From NCBI GenBank assembly GCA_028285545.1, contig JANQPA010000037.1, forward strand, positions 62,001 through 126,000: a stretch of 64,000 nt of DNA. Direction: 5' to 3'. The DNA is from Saprospiraceae bacterium. GTDB lineage: Bacteria > Bacteroidota > Bacteroidia > Chitinophagales > Saprospiraceae. The position numbers and the translations under genes are program-made. The notes beneath the pieces are model-generated. The model searched no databases. It worked only from the letters and a program-made list of their open reading frames with translations, and was not told the DNA's origin. This document shows positions 40,237 to 50,100 of the stretch, piece after piece; within the stretch, counting starts at the first letter, position 1; every line of letters starts with the position of its first letter.

Positions 40237-42678
40237 TTATAAGCCCATTTTGCGTGCAAGTAAATTACTCGAAATTAAACCAAATGTTACTATGGAAATA
40301 GAACTCAAGGGCATCAAAATTGCGGCAATAATAGGGGAGAGGGCACCCTGCACAGCAAAGCTTAATCCAATGATATTATAAATTAAAGCTAAACCATATG
40401 CAAAATAAACGAGCTTGGTACTCAGGTGACAAAAATTAATGAATTTTGGTAACAAACTAAATTGTTTGGCTTCCAGAATGGCCTCACAGGCAGGGGTGAA
40501 ATTATTAGTGTTTTCTGAAATAACTACTCCGGCATCACTTTGTTGTAAAGCACCTGCATCATTCAATCCATCCCCAATCATAATTACCTCTTGGCCTTCT
40601 TTCTGTAAAGCTTTTACAAAATTTAACTTGTCCTTCGGACTTTGCCTGTATAACAGAGCATCGGAAGGAAATATGGGCGAAAGAAGGGTTTTTGTCTTAT
40701 CATTGTCTCCAGATAGTAGGTAAATATCTCCTTTCTTTTGAAAATAGGAAAGAACGTCCCAGGTTCCTTCTCGGAAAAGCGTATCCATGGCAAAATAACC
40801 TCGAATCTTGTCATTAATCATCAAGTAAACTCCTTCCTCCATTTTGCAATCAGATTGAAGATTGGCAGGCATAAATGATTTGGAACCCAGCTTATAAAAA
40901 TGGTCTCCAATTTTAGCCTGTACACCTTTTCCAATTTCTTCTTTCCAATCTAATATTTCATTTTCTGATTGAGGCTTTTTTTGTTGAGCTTTTAAAAATT
41001 GATAAATTCTTCGACTAGCCGGATGTCCTGACCTGGAAGTAAGCTGAATTAAATCCTCACATTCATAATCTTTTAATGGTAAACCTTCAAATTGAATCTT
41101 TCCTTCTTCTCTCAGAGTAATGGTGCCTGTTTTATCGAAAATGATATTTGAAATCTGGGATAATCGCTCAACTATTGAGGTATTTTTTAGGTAGAAATGA
41201 TGAGCTCCCAAAACCCTAATGGCATTTCCGAAAATAAAGGGAATGGCTAGTGCTACAGCGCATGGACAGGCAATAATTAATACTGCAGTAAAAGTATTAA
41301 TGGCTACAGACATGTCCTTGGGTAGCCAATAAAATAAAGTAGTAAAGGCGATCAACAGAATTACCACAGTAAAAACTTTACCTACTTTATCGGCTAATTT
41401 AATGCTATCAGCGTTTTGTTTTTTAGTGAAGGCTTCGTCATTCCACAATTCCGTTAGATAAGATTGTGAAACCTTCTTACTTAAATTTAATTCAATAGGA
41501 TCGGTTCCTATTTGGCGGCCTCCGGCATAGATTTTTTCTCCTGGTTGACAATCAACAGGTGCAGACTCGCCGGTAACAAAACTGTAGTCTATTTGTGCTT
41601 TTCCTGACAGAAGAAAGGCATCAGCTGGAATCAATTCCTGATGTTTGACGATAATCGTTTGACCTGGAGTCAATTGATCGAGAGAAACAGATCGAGTGCC
41701 CTGTTCATCTTTCAATAAAGCTGCTATTGGAAAATACGATTTATAATCCCGTTCAAAGGAAATGTGATGATAAGTCCTCTGCTGAAACCACTTTCCAATC
41801 AAAAGGAAGAATACCAATCCTGCTAAACTATCCAGATAACCAGCTCCTGTATGCGTCAAAATTTCAAAAACACTTCTTCCAAAAAGACTTAATATACCCA
41901 AGGAAATTGGCACATCAATATTTAAGGTTTTTTGCTTTATTCCATTCCATGCTGACAAGAGATAATCCTGTCCACTATAAAAAATTAATGGTAAGGCAAG
42001 CAAGATATTTAGGTATCCAAAGATTTGGAAAAATAAATCATCACTGGTTTTATCAAGGCCTAAATATTCCGGAAAGCTGAGCAACATGATGTTTCCAAAT
42101 GCAAAGCCAGCCACACCCATCTTGTAATAAAACTTTCGTTCTATTACAGGCTTTTCATTTTCCTCCAGGTCATTTAAATTGATGCTTGGAGAATAACCAA
42201 TACTGTCAAGAATTTCTACAATTCCCCTGAGAGTGGTTTCTTCATTCAGGAAAGAAATAAAAACTTCTTTTTTCAAAAAATTGACTCTGGAATGAGTAAT
42301 TCCGGAATTTAATTTGTACAAATTTTCCAGTAACCAGATACAAGAAGCACAATGAATTTGAGGCAGGAAAAAACTGACTTTTGTTAACTTTCCATCTGTG
42401 AAATCAACAAGTCGTTCTACTACGGAAGGGTCATCCAAAAAGGCATATTCCAGGCGGGCCTGGCCTTTTAAAGAAAATCCAGCTTTTTCATCAATTTGAT
42501 AATATTGACAAAGGTCATTTTGATTGAGGATTTCATAGACTGTTTTGCAGCCCTCGCAGCAAAATACCTTATCTTCAAGAAAGATATGATTCTCCTCACA
42601 GGATTCACCACAATGAAAACAAGCATCTACTTTGGAGATAGAATCCTGAACAGTAGTATCCTTGATTTGTAATTCCAT
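40237..42678 (-). CDS. ccoI: Copper-translocating P-type ATPase CcoI/FixI
   Basis: A P1B-type copper exporter of 813 residues that supplies copper for cbb3 oxidase assembly. Order: an N-terminal Cys-rich metal-binding segment (C20, C23, C27 and FCCEGC at 40-44), an HMA-like domain with IHCASC (C110, C113), eight membrane helices, the ion-channel motif CPCAVALAIP (about 470), the phosphorylation motif DKTGTIT (about 513), and the hinge GDGLNDAGALQQSDAG. The double metal-binding N-terminus is typical of CcoI rather than CopA. It is encoded upstream of the oxidase operon on the same strand and has its own promoter region with a CRP/FNR-like site. Confidence 0.95.
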   Translation of the reverse strand: MELQIKDTTVQDSISKVDACFHCGESCEENHIFLEDKVFCCEGCKTVYEILNQNDLCQYYQIDEKAGFSLKGQARLEYAFLDDPSVVERLVDFTDGKLTKVSFFLPQIHCASCIWLLENLYKLNSGITHSRVNFLKKEVFISFLNEETTLRGIVEILDSIGYSPSINLNDLEENEKPVIERKFYYKMGVAGFAFGNIMLLSFPEYLGLDKTSDDLFFQIFGYLNILLALPLIFYSGQDYLLSAWNGIKQKTLNIDVPISLGILSLFGRSVFEILTHTGAGYLDSLAGLVFFLLIGKWFQQRTYHHISFERDYKSYFPIAALLKDEQGTRSVSLDQLTPGQTIIVKHQELIPADAFLLSGKAQIDYSFVTGESAPVDCQPGEKIYAGGRQIGTDPIELNLSKKVSQSYLTELWNDEAFTKKQNADSIKLADKVGKVFTVVILLIAFTTLFYWLPKDMSVAINTFTAVLIIACPCAVALAIPFIFGNAIRVLGAHHFYLKNTSIVERLSQISNIIFDKTGTITLREEGKIQFEGLPLKDYECEDLIQLTSRSGHPASRRIYQFLKAQQKKPQSENEILDWKEEIGKGVQAKIGDHFYKLGSKSFMPANLQSDCKMEEGVYLMINDKIRGYFAMDTLFREGTWDVLSYFQKKGDIYLLSGDNDKTKTLLSPIFPSDALLYRQSPKDKLNFVKALQKEGQEVIMIGDGLNDAGALQQSDAGVVISENTNNFTPACEAILEAKQFSLLPKFINFCHLSTKLVYFAYGLALIYNIIGLSFAVQGALSPIIAAILMPLSSISIVTFGLISSNLLARKMGL

Positions 42679-42735
42679 TTACTACTTTTTTAAATTGGCT
42701 TCAAGCGAACTGGATGATTTTATCCAATTTTGAAG

Positions 42736-42779
42736 TAAAACTAGACCTATTTGCAGGTAGGGGGGGTGATAAATGTCAC
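42736..42779 (-). promoter_or_regulatory. ccoI promoter with CRP/FNR-type operator
   Basis: The operator GTGATAAATGTCAC (42766-42779) fits GTGA-N6-TCAC and matches the ccoS site at GTGAT and GTCAC. A -7-like element TAGTTTTA (minus strand, 42736-42743) is 33 bp away centre to centre, which puts the operator near -41, the classical position for an FNR or CRP activator. Confidence 0.55.
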
Positions 42780-42869
42780 CATTTGATAAGATTTTTGTCC
42801 TCTTGATTCTCCTGGTTTTCCTCAATCTTAAATGAATAATCCTCATTAATTATTTATAAACTTTGCACT

Positions 42870-44312
42870 ATGCGTACATTATTGATCATATTAGGAGGAC
42901 TATTCGGATGGATTTCTATGGAAGGCCAGGTCAAAATTTCAGACCAAAAGTTTGAAAGAAAAAGCCTTGAATTTCAAATCCTTTTATCAAACCAAACTGC
43001 AGATACTATCTTTTTAAATGCAATGGGGGTAAATAGTTCCTATATTACTCTGGATGTTTGTAATCGAGCTGAAAAAATAAAAGAAAATAAAAAAGACTTT
43101 ATTCTGGATTTTGAAGTAGATAAGAAGGAAACTTTATATGGACTGAAAGAAGCTATTGTTTTGATACCTGGGCAAAAGGAGCGGGTGAATATTCAGGTTT
43201 CTCCATTGCCCATGGCCATTTGTGATTATTGGGAAACGGAAGTGCGATTAATTTTGGGCTTCAGTAATATGCAAAAATGGTTTAGCGACCCAATAATGAT
43301 TTCTGAAGATGATTATTATAATTTTAAAGATTGGTTGGATCAAAAGAAAAAGCAGGAAACAGAGAATATTAATTTTGAAGCCAGCCGAAATAGCAGGCCT
43401 TACTGGGTAGATTGTTTAAAGAGTGGAGATAAGGCTAAAATAGCATCAGCACTTGAGAATTTTAAGCAATTTTATTGGCCAAAATATGATATTGAAAACC
43501 TTCTCACTCCTTTGCTTAACTCAACGGATGATCTTCTTTCAGAAAAAGCGGCTTTGGCTAAGCAACAGCAAATTGAAAAAATTAATGAGGCCATCCTTAA
43601 ATTACAACAAGCTGAAAAACATCCTCCCAGCCAGTTGAAAAAGGCAATCCAGGGATTAGGCTTAGCACAAGCAAAAGAATCTGTTCCACAAATTATCGAA
43701 CTGTGGAAAAAGGATACCAGGTTGGAACCCCATTTATTTTCCAGAACCTTACTTCAAATAGGTGATGTGAATATGTTACCTGCCCTTAGAGTTCTATGTG
43801 AAGAATTTGAGCAAAAATCCAAAGAAAAAGGCGGTTTTTCCCATGACAAATGGAAGTGGTTTAGTAGTGCTGCTCTCCTGGCTAATTTTGGAGATCCTGC
43901 TGCACTAGAAATTTTATCCAATTGTTTGGATTATGTATTTGCCAATTATGAATATCAAGAACTTCAACTTTTGATGGAAGCTCTGGGACGGTCTCAAAAT
44001 GAAGATTTGAAAAAAAACTTATCCAATTATTATTCAAAGTCTATCCAGTTGAATTATACCGATGATCTTACTTTGGCAACTCTGCCACTATTTTTAAATT
44101 ATTCTGCGCCAACAGATGATCAAAAGAGAGAAATTTTAGAAGATTATCTGGTTTCTAAAAACCAAAGATTGGTGAAGCTGGCTATTTTTTTAAGTGGTAA
44201 ATCTAAAATTAAAACCTTGCTGCCCATCTTAAAGTCTAAATTAAGTGAAGCAAGAACCTGGGAGGAACAATATCTTTTGGCAAATAGTATTGAATATATT
44301 TTGAAAAATTAA
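42870..44312 (+). CDS. Secreted helical-repeat protein of unknown function
   Basis: A 480-residue protein with a signal peptide (about 1-20, MRTLLIILGGLFGWISMEGQ). The first part (about 21-145) looks like a beta-sandwich (SLEFQILLSNQTADTIFLNA), similar in style to the DUF1573-like domains of Bacteroidota. The rest is mostly helices of about 30-40 residues with HEAT-like spacing (ALRVLCEEFEQKS, ALLANFGDPAALEILSNCL, KLAIFLSGKSKIKTLLPILK). No enzyme motif was recognised. The start codon lies only 5 bases after TTTGC, a possible -7 element, so a leaderless message is possible. Confidence 0.6.
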   Translation: MRTLLIILGGLFGWISMEGQVKISDQKFERKSLEFQILLSNQTADTIFLNAMGVNSSYITLDVCNRAEKIKENKKDFILDFEVDKKETLYGLKEAIVLIPGQKERVNIQVSPLPMAICDYWETEVRLILGFSNMQKWFSDPIMISEDDYYNFKDWLDQKKKQETENINFEASRNSRPYWVDCLKSGDKAKIASALENFKQFYWPKYDIENLLTPLLNSTDDLLSEKAALAKQQQIEKINEAILKLQQAEKHPPSQLKKAIQGLGLAQAKESVPQIIELWKKDTRLEPHLFSRTLLQIGDVNMLPALRVLCEEFEQKSKEKGGFSHDKWKWFSSAALLANFGDPAALEILSNCLDYVFANYEYQELQLLMEALGRSQNEDLKKNLSNYYSKSIQLNYTDDLTLATLPLFLNYSAPTDDQKREILEDYLVSKNQRLVKLAIFLSGKSKIKTLLPILKSKLSEARTWEEQYLLANSIEYILKN

Positions 44313-44466
44313 ACCTAGCGAACCCTTCCGCTTTTTTTATTGTCTTTGAAATAGAATTGTATTTAGGAAACAGATAGAGCACTTAAATACCCTATCAAGC
44401 GTTTAGTTTATGGCTTAGGCTAAGCCTAACTTTGGTATTTATTTATATTAGCAACTGTCACCCACT

Positions 44467-46941
44467 ATGCCTTCATTAAGGATTTATTTCATTTTCAGTA
44501 TCCTTTTATTTCATGTAATATCTGTACCAGCACAGGTTTCAGGAACCATACTTGACCAAAATGGGGATCCTCTTGCCTTTGCCAGTGTATACATTAAAGG
44601 CACCTCAAAAGGCACTACCTCCAATATCGAGGGCCTCTTTATCTTGGATTTAGAACAAGGAAATTATGACTTGGTTTTTCAATACATTGGATACAAACAA
44701 TTGATAAAAAAAATCAAAGTATCCAAAGACCCTATTGTATTGGAAATCAAGATGGAAGAAGAAGCTGTGAAGCTTTCAGAAGTGGTGGTTCGGGCTGATG
44801 AAGAAGATCCGGCTTATCGAGTTATTAGGGCGGCTATGGCTAAGCGAAAATACTATTTGAATCAAGTTGAGACATCCGCCTGTGAGGTGTATATCAAAGG
44901 CAATATTAAATTTTTGAATGCACCCGAAAAATTTTTGGGCCAGGAAATTGGCGATTTTGATGGCAACTTGGATTCTAACAGACAGGGCATAATTTATTTA
45001 TCAGAATCCGAAGCTAAATTATACTTCAAACGCCCGGATAAATACAAAGAAATAATGAAATCCACCAAAGTCAGTGGCAATGACAATGGTTTTGGCTTTA
45101 ATCAGGCCTCTGAAATGGATTTTAATATGTACCGAAATTATGCACTCTATAACCGACAGATTGTCTCTCCAATTGCTTCCAATGCAATGGCCTATTACCG
45201 CTATCAATTAGAAGGAACTTTATATGATGAAGATGGACAGTTAATCAATAAAATTTTAGTCATTCCTAAGCGCAGTGAAGATCCTGTTTATAAGGGCTAT
45301 ATTTATATTATTGAAGATTTGTGGAACATCCAGAGTGTTGACTTAACCTTGATGTCTGGGGCTATGAAAATACCGGGCTTGGATTCTTTAAATATTCAAC
45401 AGCAATATCTTCCGGTAGAAGAGCCCGATGTATGGCGTATTTTTACTCAAACTATTGATTTTCAGGCTGGTTTGTTTGGGTTTAAACTTAGGGGAACCTT
45501 TACGGCTATTTATTCTGATTATGAAATAGATCCCAATCTTCCAGATGATTTTTTTGATAATGAAATCTTTAGAGTGGATGAAGAGGCCAATGAACGAGGC
45601 TTAGATTATTGGGCCCAGGTTCGGCCCATTCCATTGACTGAGGAAGAATCAGAGGATTATATAAAAAAGGATAGTTTGCAAGTTATCCGAAAATCAAAGC
45701 CTTACCTGGATTCAGTAGATGCAAAAAATAATAAATTCAAGCCTTTGGACTTGCTGTTTGGTTATAATTATCAGCGTTCTTTCCGGAAAGAATATTTTTC
45801 ATTTGGTTCACCACTTACCACCCTTCAGTTCAACACTGTTCAGGGACTAAATGGTGATCTGAATTTTACTTATCGTCGGCTATTTGATGATTACAATATG
45901 CGGTGGTTTTCTATAAATCCAAAGGTTAATTATGGATTTTCAGATAAACAGTTAAGAGCTTCTTTTAACTTTTTTTATAATTTTAACCGAACAAAATTTA
46001 CCAGACTTCGCATTGCTGGAGGTCGTACCACCGCCCAATTTAATCCCGGCAACCCTATCAGTAATACACTTAATACACAGGTCACTTTATGGGCCAGGGA
46101 AAATTATTTGAAAATCTATGAAAAAAATTATGGCCTGCTTGGGATAAGCCATGAATTATGGAATGGACTATATCTGACAAGCTCAATTGAGTATGCACAA
46201 AGGAGGGCTTTGGTCAATAATAGTGATTACAGTTTACGCCTTAGAGATGATAAATTTTTTACTTCTAACAATCCGCAGGCGCCGGATTTATTTGAACCTG
46301 CATTTGATCAGCATGAGGCCCTAATTTTCAATTTGGCACTCAGAATTCGCTTCAATCAAAGATATTCTCAATATCCGGGAAGGAAATATATTGAAGGTTC
46401 AAAATGGCCTGATTTTTGGCTTGTGTATAAAAAAGGAATTGCTTCTTTTGGATCTGATGTCAATTTTGATTTTCTGGCTTTTCAAATACGAGATTACTAC
46501 ATCCCTACAGGCGTTTGGGGAAGATCATCGTTTCGATTTGAGGCAGGTACTTTTTTGAATAATTCTCGCTTAGAATTTATGGATTTTAAGCATTTCAATG
46601 GCAACCAAACCTCAATTGGCAGTCCATTTAGATACAATTTTTCTTTTTTTAAGCTTCCTTATTATGATTTCAGTACCAATGGGGCATATATGGATTTACA
46701 TTTTCAACATAATTTTGAAGGCTTTATTTTTGATAAATTGCCTGCCATCCGCAAATTAGGCTGGATGGCTGTGGCGGGAGTTAAATTGTTGGCAACCGAA
46801 AATAATCCCGCTTATATGGAGTATAATTTTGGGATTGATAATATAGGAATTGGTCCTTTGCGTCTGTTTAGAATAGACGGAGTCGCCTACCGAAATAATG
46901 GGACCTGGGATTTGGGCTTTGTGCTTGGGTTGAAACTATAA
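44467..46941 (+). CDS. DUF5686 and carboxypeptidase-regulatory-like domain outer-membrane protein
   Basis: An 824-residue outer-membrane protein. After the signal peptide (1-22) comes a CarboxypepD_reg-like domain (about 24-105, QVSGTILDQNGDPLAFASVY, EVVVRADEEDPAYRVIRAAM), then the DUF5686 region, which has a periplasmic part (residues about 110-430) and a predicted barrel that ends GTWDLGFVLGLKL. The family is abundant in Bacteroidota, is sometimes linked to type IX secretion or gliding, and has no proven function. It lacks a plug domain, so it is not a TonB receptor. Confidence 0.85.
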   Translation: MPSLRIYFIFSILLFHVISVPAQVSGTILDQNGDPLAFASVYIKGTSKGTTSNIEGLFILDLEQGNYDLVFQYIGYKQLIKKIKVSKDPIVLEIKMEEEAVKLSEVVVRADEEDPAYRVIRAAMAKRKYYLNQVETSACEVYIKGNIKFLNAPEKFLGQEIGDFDGNLDSNRQGIIYLSESEAKLYFKRPDKYKEIMKSTKVSGNDNGFGFNQASEMDFNMYRNYALYNRQIVSPIASNAMAYYRYQLEGTLYDEDGQLINKILVIPKRSEDPVYKGYIYIIEDLWNIQSVDLTLMSGAMKIPGLDSLNIQQQYLPVEEPDVWRIFTQTIDFQAGLFGFKLRGTFTAIYSDYEIDPNLPDDFFDNEIFRVDEEANERGLDYWAQVRPIPLTEEESEDYIKKDSLQVIRKSKPYLDSVDAKNNKFKPLDLLFGYNYQRSFRKEYFSFGSPLTTLQFNTVQGLNGDLNFTYRRLFDDYNMRWFSINPKVNYGFSDKQLRASFNFFYNFNRTKFTRLRIAGGRTTAQFNPGNPISNTLNTQVTLWARENYLKIYEKNYGLLGISHELWNGLYLTSSIEYAQRRALVNNSDYSLRLRDDKFFTSNNPQAPDLFEPAFDQHEALIFNLALRIRFNQRYSQYPGRKYIEGSKWPDFWLVYKKGIASFGSDVNFDFLAFQIRDYYIPTGVWGRSSFRFEAGTFLNNSRLEFMDFKHFNGNQTSIGSPFRYNFSFFKLPYYDFSTNGAYMDLHFQHNFEGFIFDKLPAIRKLGWMAVAGVKLLATENNPAYMEYNFGIDNIGIGPLRLFRIDGVAYRNNGTWDLGFVLGLKL

Positions 46942-47158
46942 TATGCTGGCAGGGGAAAGGAGCCCGCCGGGCCGATTTGCCTACCAGTTTAAATAAACTA
47001 TCTACCCTGTTTATATTATTTTTTGACAGATGACCAACCAATGGCTCGTAATTCTTTTTATTTAGAGAAAATTAAAGTATTTTCGTAGCAACTATTGCTG
47101 CGAGAAATGTGATGGAAGGATAGGAATCTTGTGAATCTGCGACCTAATTTTACACGTA

Positions 47159-50100
47159 ATGAACCGAAACGCTTCTACGGGCTTGTTGATTTTGGTGCTA
47201 TGGCTGCTCAATGTTGCTACCGGCAACTCTCCTCTGCTTGCGACTACCGAAAAAAACTTATCGACCACTTCCGAATTTTCCGAATCAAATTTTAATGCCA
47301 ATAATGACTATGCCTGCATAGGGAATGTTATTGTGGAGTTAGATGAAGATTGTAGACGAAATATTACCATACCCATGGTTTTGAAAGGAACGGGGGTCGA
47401 TACCGTAAAGGGCTTCAATGTGCTGATAACTTATCCAAATGGTTCCGCTACTTTAAATTATGTTCAAGGCTGCGGTGATTTTACCTATGAAGTATTTGAT
47501 AGAGAAGATGTTTTAGTTTGTTGGGGTAATATCAAGGCTGAAGATAAAATTGCTCCTGTTATTGCGGCTCCTCTAAAAAGTGATATCCTTACCTGTACAG
47601 ATGTGGATTCCATACTCAACAAAGATCTGTATGATTTTGATGGGAAGGTTTGGCAGAGACTACGGGATCAAAAGATCATAGATATTGATACAGCAATTAC
47701 CGATAACTGCTCAGATTTGGAAAACATCTCCCTTTTTATTTCTGATGATTTCATCCAGTCTCCTGAATCCTGTGAGGAATTTGGGCGAATAGAAAGAAGG
47801 ATTCAGGCAACTGATGAAAAAGGAAATGTATCTGAGGTTGTAAAGATTGTATTTATCTTTCTTCAGCCGGAATTGCTTTATGATGAAATTAAAGATGTAG
47901 AGCTAAATATTTGTTCAGATGGCGCTCCATATGTTCTAAATGCAGAAGAGGTCGGCGCTCCCTATTATTATAATGCTTTTGGAAATAGGCAATATGTTTA
48001 TGCTACGGATACTTCATTATGTAATTATGCAGTAACATTCAGAGATGATTCAACTTCCATATCCTGTGGTTTTAAATTAGTTCGTACCTGGATTGTTACA
48101 GACTGGTGCGACTTAGAAGATCCTAGGGATACTATCGTTCAAAATATAAAATTTGGAGATTTTGAGGCACCTGAGGTATTTTGCCGTCCTGTGCCATACA
48201 ATTATTCTACCGGTCCATTTGATTGTACAGCTACTATAGACGTTCCTTCTCCAATTGTAAGAGACTGTAATACTGAATGGACTTATTATGTAGAAGTATA
48301 TACTAAGGTCCCTGAGTTGAACCCTTTTGGGATTCCTACCGGTGATTCCATTTATGTAATTCGAACGGAACCGATTTTAGGTGATGCTGAGTCAGGATAC
48401 ATGGCTACCGGGATACCTGTTGGTGAACATAGTTTCTATTATTATGTCAGCGATGCCTGTGGCAATATGGCAGAGGTATTAAAATGCGAATTCGTTGTAG
48501 AAGATAATACGGCTCCAGTTGCTGCCTGCTTTGATTTGGTCAACGTTTCTTTAGGAGGAAAGGGAATAGGAAGTGTAAGTTTTAGCGATGTAGATGAGGG
48601 AAGTACAGATAATTGTGAAATAGAAAGCTTGCAGTTGCGTCGCGAAATAAATGAGGATTGCCTTGACGCATATGTTGATGCAGCCCTTAGTGGAAATGAG
48701 GGGAGGTATTCCTTTAGTGATCTGGTTAAGGATGAGGGGGAGAATATTTGGAGACATAACGAAGAAATTGTTGTCACCAAAAAAGGAAGCATTTATTATT
48801 CTGCTTATATGGATGATGTGATTGTCAATTGCTGTGATATAGGGACGATTGTAACTATTGAGATGAGGGTGGTTGATAAGGCAGGAAATACTAATAGTTG
48901 TTGGTCATTATTACAGATTGAAGATAAATTATCTCCTTTATGTCTTCCTCCAGATGATGTACTGGTTGACTGTGATACTGCTTTGCTGTCACGAAATGAG
49001 TATTCTGATACTACCATTCTGCAACAGTATTACGGAAAAGCTCAAGCTTCTGATAATTGCAATGCCATTGCCGTTGAGTTGACTCCCGTTGTAAATGTAG
49101 ACCAGTGTGGTTTTGGTACTATTACCAGGAGATTTCAAGCAATCGATACTTATGGGAATAAGTCTGGAATATGTATGCAAACCATCACCATCCGTGGTAT
49201 TTATGACTATGAATTAAAGTTCCCTGCAGATGAGTCATCCATTGTTTGTGGAGTCTCAGATCCAGACACTCTTTTGTACGAATTATTGGCATGTGAGAAC
49301 ATTATAGTGAATGTAGAAGAAGAAATTTTTGATGCAGCAGATGATGCCTGCTATAAAATTTTTAGAACCTACTCTGTAATGAACTGGTGTGAATATGATG
49401 GCATAAGCGATCCTCTGGTTATTGGCAGAGATGAAGATAAGGATGGAATTATCGGGGAAGAAGTATTTCTATTAAGACGCCGTGATGGTACATTTTATAT
49501 AGATGAAAACAATAATGAAGAGGATGGCTTCATAAGGTCGGGCACTTCTGGAGGCTTCTGGCAATACACTCAAATCATAAAAGTTTATGATAACCAGGCT
49601 CCGGTTCTTTCCTTTGGCGCTTTAGATCCTTTCTGTAGTTATGATACTCCCTCCGGACCTGAGGATATATGTAACGGTGATGTCATGGTTCCTTTTACAG
49701 TAAGTGATAACTGTACTATTGAGGAATTGGAAACGCGCGTTTTTCTAGATGAAGGAAGTGACGGGCAAAATATGGTAGAGATCACAAATTCTGCCATGCT
49801 AAGCAGAGATGGGCAGGAATATACTTTTACGGGTTCACTTCCTATTGGTCCTCACCGCCTACAGGTTAGAGTGGTAGATCCTTGTGGTAATTTTATTGTG
49901 AAAGCAATACCATTTGAAGTAATTGATTGTAAAGCTCCGTTTCCAATTTGTATTCAGGGAGTAACTGTTGAACTTATGCCTGTTGATCAGGATGGGAACG
50001 GCGTTCCTGATTTTGGGATGAACTTAGTTCCCGCCAGAGCTTTGATCGGAAGTGAGGTATTTGACTGTTCTGGAGAAGTGACCTATTCTATTAATCGGAA

